Of a DNA stretch of 64,000 nucleotides, positions 15,517-23,899 are shown piece by piece. The DNA is from Gordonia zhaorongruii. GTDB lineage: Bacteria > Actinomycetota > Actinomycetes > Mycobacteriales > Mycobacteriaceae. Position 1 is the stretch's first letter. Each line of letters starts with the position of its first letter. The position numbers were made by a program, and so were the translations under genes. The notes beneath the pieces were generated by a model that was not told where the DNA came from, did not search any database, and saw only the letters and a list, made by a program, of their open reading frames with translations. Location of the stretch: positions 2,078,463 to 2,142,462 of the forward strand of contig NZ_CP041763.1 in the NCBI RefSeq assembly GCF_007559005.1, read 5' to 3'.

Positions 15517-18500
15517 CTACGTGCCCAGGCGCTCGGCGAGGATATCGATCCCCTCGTCGAGCGCCCTTCTGCGCGGCAAATCAGCACATGCCGCCTGCAG
15601 TTCCGCCCACTGCTCGTCGCTGCACCCCGACAGACGCTGGGCGTCCGCTATCAGCTCATGCAGCGCCGGGTAGTCGTGGCGAGCTCCCAGCCGGATCCCC
15701 AACGCCATCCAGCGCGCACCGCGCGTGTCAGTAGTCGTGCACCTTTGCAGCACGCCGAGCACGAACACCACCCCAGCGGCCTGCGGGACGTCGATCCAGC
15801 CGGCACCGTCGTTCATCGCGATCACCGAATCGCTGAGTTCGTTGACGTACGAACTGGCCCGCTCATGCGCACCGACACTGATCAGTCCGGCGACAGCCGC
15901 AGTCACCATCCCCATCACTCCCGGATCGCGGGTGGCGTGGGCACGCTCGGTCCTCAGCAGGTCGGCGGCGCGGATGAACAAGTCGGCCACGTCCGCATCA
16001 GACGCCGTACCTCTCATCCGCTGGTACTCGGCAGTTACCACCATCATCACCGAGATGGCCTCCGGATTACCTTGCGGTGTCGGATCTTCCGGCTTCCACC
16101 CGTTGCTGAGCTCGTCCAGACCTGCGCGTGCTCCGTCGAAATCGCCGAGCAGCAGCCGGGCAGCGATGATGTACCCACCGACCTGCAACGAGTCGTTCTC
16201 GGCGCCCAGTGCCCGGAACCGCTCGACGCTGCGCTCGTACAACTTCAGAGCGCGAGCCCACTCTCCGCGCTGTCCGACGAGGCTGGCCGTCGTCATGTCG
16301 GTCATGGCGGCAGCGAAGAAGTCCGACCGTCCCGCGAGTCGCGCTACCTCCTCGGCGTCACGCAACGCGCCGTCCAGGTCGCCGATGTTCTCCCGAACAT
16401 TGAAGCGGAAACTCAATGCCACCCAACGCACTCGCTCCGGTCGTCCGGGTTCCAGACCGCGCAGCACGATCCGGTAGACGGCGGGCATCTTGCGCACCAG
16501 CATCAACGTTACGAGAAACTCGATCGGGTCCTCAAAGGTCAGTTCCGGACGGTGCAGCCGTCGCAGTAGGAACGCTCCGCGTCCCAGCCCACGTGTGTCA
16601 CCCGTAGGCATCAGGTGCGCCGTCGCGATCCCCACAGTCAGCTCCCATGCCTCGCGCGACGAGTCGTCCAAACCCGGCGGCGGTGTCGGAAGCGCCCGGA
16701 CCGCCCGCGCACCCCACACGCCCACCTCCGCATGCAGACCCCGACTGGCCCAAAATAACCCCACTATCGGGAACACCGCCGTCACGATGTCGCCAGCGCT
16801 CGCGTCCCCGTCCTCCAGAGCAGTTACCGCCCGCCGGAGCACCCACACCAGGTTCTCGCTCTCGACCGCGACCATGGCGGCGAGCACATAGTCGGGTGTC
16901 TGCTCGTAGCGCTCCCGCACGCCATGGCAGAAGGCACACGCCCACTCAGTCATCGCAGCGGTCACCGCGTCGACGTCGCCCGAAAGTTCGGCCCGCTGCT
17001 CACCGAACTCGCGGACCATCTCGAGCATTCGGTAGCGGGTTTGCCCAGCAGACTCGATCACCTGCAACAACGACTGGTCGACCAGTGCGGTGAGCGCGTC
17101 CGCAAGGGCCGCGCCCGAGGTTCCGGTGACCGTCGCTGCCGCGTCGAACGAGAAGCCGTCCGGGAACAGGCAGGTACGACGAAGCGCCGCGCGAGAAGGC
17201 TCGTCGAGCAGGTCCCAGCTCCAGTCGATGACGGCCTCGAGGGTCCGATGCCGGTCGGGCGCCAGGCGATCGGCCGACCGAAGCAAGGCGAACCGCTCCG
17301 TCAGCCCCGCCATGATCTCGTCGACGCTCATCACCCGAATGCGGGCCGCGGCCAGTTCGATCGCGAGGGGCAATCCGTCCAGGTGCGCGCACAGCGTCGC
17401 GACGGCCACCGGGTCGAGCTCGGCGTTCGGCCGCACCGAGCGGGCCCGCTCCACGAACAGCTCGACTCCTGGCGACAGCGCGCCGTCGGTCCCCAGCACG
17501 GGCAGCGGGTACACCTGCTCCGTCGCGATCAGCAGAGGCGAACGGCTCGTCACCACGACTTTCAGCCGCGGCAGCTCTGCTACCAGCGATTCGACGAGCG
17601 ACGCACAGGCATCGATCACCTGCTCGCAGTTATCCAGGATCAGCAGTGTGTCGGTGCCGCGCAACGCGTCACCGAGTCGCTCGGACAGGTCGCTCACCAC
17701 CATGCGCGGCACCGAACTGGTGCGTACATCAGACTCACCGACCCCGAGCCCGCCGGCCACCGCGGCGATCAGATCGTCGCCGTCCCGGACCGCCGCGAGG
17801 GGGACGAAGTACACGGACGTGCCGCGATCCGCGAACCTCTTGCCCAGCGTCGACGCAATGCTCGTCTTGCCGACACCGCCGGGGCCCTGCACGGTGACCA
17901 CCCGCCGCTGTACGAGCAACGCGTCCAGCGCATCGAGGTCCGATTCGCGGCCGATGAGTCCGACTTCGCACAGCCGGTCTTGCGTGCGGCGGACAGGCGA
18001 TCCCGACGATGCGAGTGCGCCGCCGCTCGCCGCGGCGAGTAGCTCGGCATTGACCGCCGACGCGGCCGGTCCAGGGTCAGCCCCGAGTTCCTCTGCCAAT
18101 GTGCGGCGCAGCCGCGCGAACACCGCGAGTGCCTCGTTCGTGCGGCCGGTGGCGGCCAGCGTCCTCATCAAGAGCACGTGAGCCGGTTCGTCGAGCGGAT
18201 CGTCGTCGATCCGCGCCTGGGCGATCTCGGCCACGACCGCGTGGTCGCCGTTGCGCGAAGCGCGGTGTGCACGCGCATCGTCCACCCGGCCGCGGAGCCG
18301 CGACGTGTTTGAGCGGAGGCGATCGGCGAGCTCGTCCTGCGCACCGAGATCCTCACCTGCGTCGCCGCGCCAGTATCGCTCGGCCGCATCCGGATCGCTC
18401 TGCGCAAGTGCACGTTCGACGATCTCGACGTCGGTGGTGAATCCGGATAACCGATACCGGCCGTCGTCGCCGACGAGCGCGCTGGTTCCCAGGATGGGAC

Positions 18501-18729
18501 GCAGACGCGAGACCTGCGTGTGCAATGCTGCGTGCGGCGACTTCGGTGCGTCGTCGCCCCACACCTCGTCGATCAGCCGTTGTGTCGAGACGGGCCGCCC
18601 ACCTGCCAGAACCAGCGCCACCAGCAGCCGCCGCGCCCGCATGCCCGGGACCGCGCGGCCGTCTACCGTGATCGGACCGAGCAACCCGATGACGGACTGC
18701 TCGGACGGATTCGACATGTCTGGCGGCAT
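15517..18729 (-). CDS. BTAD / NB-ARC transcriptional regulator (AfsR/SARP-like)
   Basis: About 1070 residues. An N-terminal OmpR-type winged helix (about 12-90, RRLLVALVLAGGRPVSTQRLIDEVWG) and a bacterial transcriptional activation domain (about 95-240) are followed by an NB-ARC-like ATPase. Walker A is GPGGVGKTSIA near residue 285, with TLLILDNCEQVIDA as Walker B, RSPLLIATEQVYPL and the GLPLAIELAAARIR motif. The remaining 450 residues are helical and TPR-like. Such proteins are ATP-dependent activators of specialised metabolism or stress genes. ATG 18729 is preferred; GTG 18735 and ATG 18717 are also possible. Its target may be the convergent drrAB pair, but nothing in the sequence proves it. 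Confidence 0.85.
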   Translation of the reverse strand: MPPDMSNPSEQSVIGLLGPITVDGRAVPGMRARRLLVALVLAGGRPVSTQRLIDEVWGDDAPKSPHAALHTQVSRLRPILGTSALVGDDGRYRLSGFTTDVEIVERALAQSDPDAAERYWRGDAGEDLGAQDELADRLRSNTSRLRGRVDDARAHRASRNGDHAVVAEIAQARIDDDPLDEPAHVLLMRTLAATGRTNEALAVFARLRRTLAEELGADPGPAASAVNAELLAAASGGALASSGSPVRRTQDRLCEVGLIGRESDLDALDALLVQRRVVTVQGPGGVGKTSIASTLGKRFADRGTSVYFVPLAAVRDGDDLIAAVAGGLGVGESDVRTSSVPRMVVSDLSERLGDALRGTDTLLILDNCEQVIDACASLVESLVAELPRLKVVVTSRSPLLIATEQVYPLPVLGTDGALSPGVELFVERARSVRPNAELDPVAVATLCAHLDGLPLAIELAAARIRVMSVDEIMAGLTERFALLRSADRLAPDRHRTLEAVIDWSWDLLDEPSRAALRRTCLFPDGFSFDAAATVTGTSGAALADALTALVDQSLLQVIESAGQTRYRMLEMVREFGEQRAELSGDVDAVTAAMTEWACAFCHGVRERYEQTPDYVLAAMVAVESENLVWVLRRAVTALEDGDASAGDIVTAVFPIVGLFWASRGLHAEVGVWGARAVRALPTPPPGLDDSSREAWELTVGIATAHLMPTGDTRGLGRGAFLLRRLHRPELTFEDPIEFLVTLMLVRKMPAVYRIVLRGLEPGRPERVRWVALSFRFNVRENIGDLDGALRDAEEVARLAGRSDFFAAAMTDMTTASLVGQRGEWARALKLYERSVERFRALGAENDSLQVGGYIIAARLLLGDFDGARAGLDELSNGWKPEDPTPQGNPEAISVMMVVTAEYQRMRGTASDADVADLFIRAADLLRTERAHATRDPGVMGMVTAAVAGLISVGAHERASSYVNELSDSVIAMNDGAGWIDVPQAAGVVFVLGVLQRCTTTDTRGARWMALGIRLGARHDYPALHELIADAQRLSGCSDEQWAELQAACADLPRRRALDEGIDILAERLGT

Positions 18730-18771
18730 TGCCACAACAGTAGTCCGCAGGCCATTTCGGGGCCTGCCACT

Positions 18772-19539
18772 TCAGGGCCGGTTGACCCGCACCCACACTC
18801 CGCCGTCATCGATGACGTTCGCACGCACACCGAAGACCGCGTCGATCGTGTCTTCGGTGATCGTGTCGGCGGGCAGCCCCTCGCGGATCTTCCGGCCGCC
18901 GGCGAGCACCGCGATGCGGTCGCAGTACATCGCGGCGAGGTTCAGGTCGTGGAGCGCGATGAGTGCGGCCGCCCCGGTTCGGTGGACGTGATCGGACACG
19001 AGGTCGAGCAGACTGAGCTGGTATTTGATGTCCAGGTGATTCGTGGGTTCGTCGAGGATCATCAATCGCGGCTGCTGCACGAAGGCCCGCGCGATCTGCA
19101 CACGCTGCCGCTCCCCGCCCGACAGGGCGGCGTACCGCTCGTCGAGCATGCCGTCGATCTCGGTCTCGCGGGCCACCGTGGCGATCACCCGATGGTCGTG
19201 CGCCGAACCGAACGCCCACGATCGCCGGTGCGGTGTGCGCCCCAACTCGAGGACATCGGCCACCGTCGGATTCTGGTCGGTCGTCGCCTGCTGCTCCACG
19301 AAGGCGAGCCGCTGGGCGATGCTCTTGCGTGACAGCTCGTCCAAGCCGGCATCGTCGAGCGACACCCGGCCGCGCGTCGGTTTCCGCAATCCGGCGATCA
19401 GCCGGAGCAATGACGACTTGCCCGAGCCGTTCGGCCCGATCAGGCCCACCACTTCCCCAGCTCCGACCTCCAGGTCCACATCCTCGAGGATGGTGCGCCG
19501 TCCGACGTCCCACCCGACACCCTGCGCGCTCAGGATCAT
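18772..19539 (-). CDS. btuD: corrinoid/iron-type ABC importer ATP-binding protein
   Basis: A 255-residue importer ATPase of the FecE/BtuD class. Walker A is GPNGSGKSSLLRLI (about residue 38), signature LSGGERQRVQIARAF, Walker B RLMILDEPTNHLD, and the switch His is in ALIALHDLNLAAMYCD. It starts with ATG 19539 overlapping the permease stop (ATGA), so the three genes are translationally coupled. The symbol rests on the cobalamin riboswitch that heads the operon; without it the gene would be called iron-siderophore or haemin importer, and a published alternative label for the family is a proposed F420-0 importer. Confidence 0.82.
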   Translation of the reverse strand: MILSAQGVGWDVGRRTILEDVDLEVGAGEVVGLIGPNGSGKSSLLRLIAGLRKPTRGRVSLDDAGLDELSRKSIAQRLAFVEQQATTDQNPTVADVLELGRTPHRRSWAFGSAHDHRVIATVARETEIDGMLDERYAALSGGERQRVQIARAFVQQPRLMILDEPTNHLDIKYQLSLLDLVSDHVHRTGAAALIALHDLNLAAMYCDRIAVLAGGRKIREGLPADTITEDTIDAVFGVRANVIDDGGVWVRVNRP

Positions 19540-20567
19540 CGTCGCCCCTGCCGAATGAGAACCAGGACGAAGGCCGGTACGCCGACGATCGCCGTGATCA
19601 CGCCGATGGGCAGTTCCTGCGGCGCGATCAGCACCCGGCCCGCCACGTCGGCCCACACCAGGAAGAGCGCGCCGAGCAGCGCAAGCGTCGGCATCATGAT
19701 GCGATGACGCACCCCGACGATGGCCCGGGCCGCATGCGGCAGCACCAGTCCGACGAACCCGATGGCGCCCGACACACTGACCACCACGGCGGTGATGAGG
19801 GCGGTGACGCACAGCAGGATCAGCCGGGTCCGCACGATGTTCACGCCGAGCGACGCGGCAGCGTCGTTGCCGAACGCGAACGCGTCGAGCGCCCCCGAGA
19901 ACAGCAGGCACAGCACCAGCCCGACGATCGTCACCGCACCGCACACCGCGACCTCAGTCCACGTCGGCGACGACAGCGAGCCGAGCAGCCAGAACAGCAC
20001 GCCGCGCGTCTGCTCGGCGTCGGCCGAGGTGTAGACGATGAACGAGGTCAGTGCAGAGAAGAGCTGGGTAGCGGCGATACCGGCCAGCACCACGCGGTCG
20101 GTGGTGCCACCCGCCAGTTTCGCCAGCAGCAGGACAAGTCCGAACGCAGCAAGGGCGCCGAGGAAGGCGCCGCCCGCCATCCCGATCACGCCTGCGCCCA
20201 CACCGAGCAGGATCACCGACACGGCACCGACCGATGCGCCCGACGAGACGCCGAGCACGAACGGATCGGCGAGCGGGTTCCGGAGTAGCGATTGCAGCAC
20301 GGCGCCGCACACGGCGAGTCCGGCACCGCACGCCGCGGCCAGGACCGACTGCGGCAGTCGCAGCTTCCAGATGATGCTCTCCTGCAGTCCGCTGAGGTCG
20401 GTTCGACCGCCGAACACGTTGGCACGCAACGAGCCCATCACGTCACCGAAGCCGAGCCCCGACGGTCCGATGGTGACCGCGAACCCGATCGACATGACCA
20501 GTAGCACCAGGCCGCCCAACCACAGGGCGGCCAATGCCGAAGGGTGCGTCTGGATTCGTGCGATCAA
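19536..20567 (-). CDS. btuC: FecCD-family ABC importer permease
   Basis: A 343-residue permease with about ten hydrophobic helices. Family marks are LRLPQSVLAAACGAGLAVCGAVLQSLLRNPLADPFVLG-like text near residues 48-90 (RLPQ, QSLLRNPLADP, LGVSSGAS), and VSVSGAIGFVGLVLPHAAR with the cytoplasmic GFVGL-PH coupling loop near 270. The start is TTG 20567, overlapping the binding-protein stop (TTGA), so translation is coupled. As the permease of the riboswitch-led operon it should move a corrinoid across the membrane. Confidence 0.85.
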   Translation of the reverse strand: MIARIQTHPSALAALWLGGLVLLVMSIGFAVTIGPSGLGFGDVMGSLRANVFGGRTDLSGLQESIIWKLRLPQSVLAAACGAGLAVCGAVLQSLLRNPLADPFVLGVSSGASVGAVSVILLGVGAGVIGMAGGAFLGALAAFGLVLLLAKLAGGTTDRVVLAGIAATQLFSALTSFIVYTSADAEQTRGVLFWLLGSLSSPTWTEVAVCGAVTIVGLVLCLLFSGALDAFAFGNDAAASLGVNIVRTRLILLCVTALITAVVVSVSGAIGFVGLVLPHAARAIVGVRHRIMMPTLALLGALFLVWADVAGRVLIAPQELPIGVITAIVGVPAFVLVLIRQGRR

Positions 20568-21595
20568 TGTCCCAGACCCAGCCGCTTCAATCCGTCGGCG
20601 ACGTTCTCAATGCCGTACACGGTGCGCAGCGACGGATTCATCTCGGCACCGGTCGCGATTATGTAGCGCTTGTTCTTCACCGCATCCATCTCCCGCGTCA
20701 CCGGGTTGGATTCGAGGAACTCGATCTTGCCTTCCGCCGACTCCCCGGACTGGATGTCGCGGGTCAGATCTCCGATGACGAGTACTTGCGGGTTACGGCT
20801 CGCGGCCACCTCCCAATTGATCTGCGGCCACTCGTCAGTGGTGTCGTCGAAGACGTTCTCGAGTCCGAGCGCCTCGGTGATGACCCCGGGCGCACCGCAG
20901 CAGCCTGCGATGTACGGCGACTCCGCATCGGAGAACCAGTACAGGACACTGGTCCCGTTCGCGTTCACCGAATCGGCTGCCTTCCGTGCGCGCTTCTTCA
21001 GGTCGGCGATCACGGTATCGGCACGGTCAGTGGTTCCGGTGAGCCGTCCGAGCTCGCTGATCTCGCGGTAGATCAGATCCAGGGTCACCGGCTCGGTCCG
21101 CGAGCCGTCCCCACCCGTAGCCTTCTTGCCCTCGCAGTCCGACGGGGCGACGTACGTGGGCACGCCCATCTCGTCGAACCGCTCGCGCGGGGCCGTACCG
21201 CCCTTGCCGAGGGTCGACGTGAACGACGCCGTCACGAAGTCGGGTTCCTCGGCGAGTACCGACTCGAACGACGGCCAGTTGTCGGAGATTCGCTTGACCC
21301 TCTCGTTCTCGGTTTTCAACGAGCCGAGGATCGGATCGGTCCAGGTCGCGGTGCCGGCCATCCGGTCGGCCAGGCCGAGAGAAAGCAGCACCTCCGTGGT
21401 GCCCTGGTTGAGAGAGACAATCCGCTGTGGCGGGGCGTCGAGCGTGGCGTGCTCGCCGCAGTTCTCCACGGTGACGGATTCAGCCGACGACGTCGATCCG
21501 GGCTCGGGTTCGGCACCGCATCCGGCGAGGACGACAGCGGAGGCGAACAGGGCTGTGGCCCCGATGAGTGAACGATGCGGGACTGCGCGAGACAT
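20564..21595 (-). CDS. btuF: ABC importer substrate-binding lipoprotein (corrinoid-type)
   Basis: A 343-residue class III (BtuF/FhuD-like) binding protein. The signal peptide ends in a lipobox (VVLAGC, Cys about residue 26). The mature protein has two lobes joined by a long helix; PPQRIVSLNQGTTEVLLSLGL and PQVLVIGD mark the lobes. It is the first gene after the cobalamin riboswitch, which points to B12 or a precursor as ligand. Similar actinobacterial proteins have been annotated as F420-0-binding on the basis of phylogenetic profiling, so ligand identity is inferred. Confidence 0.82.
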   Translation of the reverse strand: MSRAVPHRSLIGATALFASAVVLAGCGAEPEPGSTSSAESVTVENCGEHATLDAPPQRIVSLNQGTTEVLLSLGLADRMAGTATWTDPILGSLKTENERVKRISDNWPSFESVLAEEPDFVTASFTSTLGKGGTAPRERFDEMGVPTYVAPSDCEGKKATGGDGSRTEPVTLDLIYREISELGRLTGTTDRADTVIADLKKRARKAADSVNANGTSVLYWFSDAESPYIAGCCGAPGVITEALGLENVFDDTTDEWPQINWEVAASRNPQVLVIGDLTRDIQSGESAEGKIEFLESNPVTREMDAVKNKRYIIATGAEMNPSLRTVYGIENVADGLKRLGLGH

Positions 21596-21666
21596 CTGAG
21601 ATCTTTCGAGTCAGAACCTGGATCGCGAGGCTCTTCGGCGTTTCCCGCGAGCTGTTGCCCACCGGA

Positions 21667-21814
21667 GCCAGCAGGTCTTCGGACTCGAGGTCAGCCGCTG
21701 CCGGACACCTTCCCAGTTCTCACCAGTGGTGTGTCGTCCGGAGCGTCGCTCTCACCGCTGCGCGTCAGTCCCGGATTCCCACCGGGTTCCCTGCCCGTTT
21801 CCGGGCGTGCTGGC
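21667..21814 (-). ncRNA. cobalamin riboswitch
   Basis: Read on the minus strand, GCCAGCA (21814-21808) and TGCTGGC (21673-21667) close the P1 stem. Inside are the classic core elements: AACCCGGTGGGAATCCGGGA, GCGCAGCGGTGAGA, CACTGGTGAGAACTGGGAAGG and the 3' B12 box AGTCCGAAGACCTGCTGG. The aptamer lies 71 bp upstream of the binding-protein start, so adenosyl- or another cobalamin should repress the importer operon. The mode (termination or ribosome-site masking) is not clear; a short CGCGA/TCGCG inverted repeat lies between aptamer and start. Confidence 0.93.
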
Positions 21815-21860
21815 GTCTTCATCGTACGGTCCACCGGAACTCGCACGACGCCCGCACGCA

Positions 21861-21899
21861 CTTCGCGCCCGGATCCCCGACTCAGATCCGGGCGCGAAG
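21861..21899 (-). terminator. 14-bp perfect hairpin terminator
   Basis: CTTCGCGCCCGGAT and ATCCGGGCGCGAAG form a perfect 14-bp stem around an 11-base loop, 16 bp after the stop of the secreted-protein gene on the minus strand. It separates that transcript from the riboswitch-led operon. No U-tract follows. Confidence 0.8.
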
Positions 21900-21915
21900 G
21901 CTGGAGTGCGTTCGT

Positions 21916-22668
21916 CTACTTGGCGGTGGCGATGCCCATCGACGGGAAGAAGTAGCAGGTGGCGTCGCCCTTCTTCACCGTTCCGTAAATGGCCGACAGG
22001 ACAGTGCCCTGCTCGGTCTCGACGAGTCCGCCGCGGACACCGTTGGACGGAATTTCGTTGAGCTTCTTCTTCAACGGGTCGATGGCCGTTTTGACCAGGA
22101 CACTCGGGAGGCCGGACTCCGCGATCCGCTTCTCGACCGCGTCCAGGATCGTGTCCGTCAGACCGCCCATCGGCTCGGCCAGACCGCCCTTGAAGGTGTC
22201 GACGTTGAACCACGCGACCTGCATCCCCTTCTTGTCTGCCGAGTCGTCGAACGTTCCGGCCGGGACGAAGCCGTAGAGGATCTCGCCCTTGCGCACAGCG
22301 TTGAGGTCGACGTCTTTACCGAGAATCTTGTAGGTCATGTCTCCGAGGATCGGCGTGTTCGGACCCGGCATCGCGCCGCCCACCGCCATCGGGAACGTGA
22401 AGTCGGTGCAGGCGCCGAGGGTCGGCGTGAACGGGGTGATGCCGAGCTTCTTGAGTACCGCGTTCGCAGTTTGGATATTGCTGACGACGTCGGCAGCATC
22501 GTGCGGCTGCGGCGCGATGGAGTCGAGTGCGCGCTTGGCTGCAATGGAATCGTTGGACGGTGCTGCGGTCGCGACTGGGACGGGAGCGACTAGGACGGGG
22601 GCGACGCCGCCGACCAGGGCCGCCGACGCCGCGACAGCGGCGACAGACAGGCGGATACGGCTTTTCAT
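21916..22668 (-). CDS. secreted protein, unknown function
   Basis: A 250-residue exported protein. ATG 22668 follows AGGAG by eight bases and opens a clear signal peptide (MKSRIRLSVAAVAASAALVGG, cleavage after ATAAP-like residues near 36). The mature domain has conserved-looking stretches (LGACTDFTFPMAVGGAMPGP, GEILYGFVPAGTF, QVAWFNVDTFKGG) and two Cys (GACTD, ATCYFF) that could form a disulfide. Similar secreted proteins occur as families in Gordonia and mycobacteria, to my recollection without a known function. Confidence 0.72.
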   Translation of the reverse strand: MKSRIRLSVAAVAASAALVGGVAPVLVAPVPVATAAPSNDSIAAKRALDSIAPQPHDAADVVSNIQTANAVLKKLGITPFTPTLGACTDFTFPMAVGGAMPGPNTPILGDMTYKILGKDVDLNAVRKGEILYGFVPAGTFDDSADKKGMQVAWFNVDTFKGGLAEPMGGLTDTILDAVEKRIAESGLPSVLVKTAIDPLKKKLNEIPSNGVRGGLVETEQGTVLSAIYGTVKKGDATCYFFPSMGIATAK

Positions 22669-22992
22669 GGTGTTACTCCTGGGCTTAAAGAGACGCATGG
22701 GACGTGCTTATAGTCGATGTCCGATACGCGAATTGTTAGCGAATCACCCGATTCACCATCGAACCGTGACCGTTTCGGGATCAGCAGGCCCTCTAATGTC
22801 ACCCTTTCTGGTGACACAGACCTCACCTGCACCTCGGTCAGTGCACCACCCGAATCGGCCGCCGCACCCGCGAGACGAAACCTCACTGGCGTCTCACTCG
22901 ATGCGGCTCACGCGCACACGTTGTGGCATAGTGACTGCCGTCACTGAAACGCGTTACAGGTTCCGATCCGTTCGGAATGGAGGGTTGTACCG
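22669..22992. promoter_or_regulatory. divergent promoter region with three palindromes
   Basis: This 324-bp spacer between divergent genes holds no gene. Three inverted repeats stand out: TGTCACC-ctttct-GGTGACA (22797-22816), AGTGAC-tgcc-GTCACT (22930-22945) and TGAAACGCGTTACA (22945-22958). The last has the form TnnAACnnGTTnnA and sits 35 bp before the hydrolase start, where it would overlap a promoter. The ribosome site for the hydrolase is GGAGGG at about 22978. Confidence 0.5.
22945..22958. promoter_or_regulatory. KstR-type 14-bp palindrome before the hydrolase-SDR operon
   Basis: TGAAACGCGTTACA fits TnnAACnnGTTnnA, the motif reported for the TetR-family cholesterol/lipid regulator KstR of mycobacteria and rhodococci. 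It abuts the AGTGAC palindrome. Other TetR proteins bind similar sites, so the regulator is uncertain. Confidence 0.4.
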
Positions 22993-23892
22993 ATGAGACC
23001 GTTGCGCCGAGACCTCAGCTCCATGCTGCCGTCCTCCGGACGCCTCCCCGACGTGGAAGTGCCCGCCGGTCACTTCGTCGACCTCCCGGAGCGTGGCACC
23101 ACGTTCATCACAGACAGTCCTGGACCCACCCCCGACGCCCCGACGATCCTGCTTCTGCACGCGTTGTCGACCACCGGCCTGCTCACCTGGTTTCCCAGCA
23201 TCCCGGCGCTCACCAAACGGTTCCGGGTCATCACCATGGACCAGCGGCTGCACGGACGCGGCATTCAGTCCTCGGAGTTCTCCCTGCGTGACTGCGCCGA
23301 TGATGCGGTCGCCGTCCTCGACGTTCTCGGGATAGACAAGGCCATGTTCGCCGGTTATTCGATGGGGTCGCTCGTCGCCCAGCGCGTGTGGCGTCAGCAC
23401 CCGGACCGCGTCGGTGGAATCGTCCTGTGCGCCGGCACCGATCAGTTTCAGACCAACGTCGCAGAACGACTCTTCCACCAGAGCGTCGGCGTCTCGTTCG
23501 GCCGGGCGCGGCGCGACATGCCCGCCGAGGCGGACCTGCAGCGGACGTCGCTCGATCCGAAAGACGACCTCCGCCGCTGGGCGATCGCCGAGTTCCGGTC
23601 GACGCGTCCGGCCGCCGTCGGACGTGCCGTCGCCGCGATCGGCAGGCACCACACCAAACCGTGGATCCGCGAGATCGATGTCCCGACCGCGGTCGTCATC
23701 CCGTTGCGGGACAAGGCGATTCCGCCGGAGCGCCAGCGGGCGATGGCGCAACGCATTCCCGGTGCAACCGTCCACGAGGTGGACGGCGGCCACTCCTCCT
23801 GCGTAATGAACGCAGATCAGTTCGTACCCGCGCTCGTCGAGGCGACGAACACCGTGCTCGCGCGGTGGACCGAGAACACGAAGGCCGACTGA
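22993..23892 (+). CDS. alpha/beta hydrolase
   Basis: A 299-residue alpha/beta-fold hydrolase. The oxyanion region is ILLLHALSTTGLLTW, the nucleophile elbow is FAGYSMGSLVAQR (Ser near residue 121), the acid lies near VVIPLRDKAIPP, and the His in VDGGHSSCVM. DQRLHGRG is the usual turn after strand 4. The SDR gene starts 7 bp after its stop, so the two form an operon, and both oppose the WS/DGAT gene. The setting suggests a lipid or steroid ester substrate; this is inference. Confidence 0.85.
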   Translation: MRPLRRDLSSMLPSSGRLPDVEVPAGHFVDLPERGTTFITDSPGPTPDAPTILLLHALSTTGLLTWFPSIPALTKRFRVITMDQRLHGRGIQSSEFSLRDCADDAVAVLDVLGIDKAMFAGYSMGSLVAQRVWRQHPDRVGGIVLCAGTDQFQTNVAERLFHQSVGVSFGRARRDMPAEADLQRTSLDPKDDLRRWAIAEFRSTRPAAVGRAVAAIGRHHTKPWIREIDVPTAVVIPLRDKAIPPERQRAMAQRIPGATVHEVDGGHSSCVMNADQFVPALVEATNTVLARWTENTKAD

Positions 23893-23899
23893 TCCCGGC

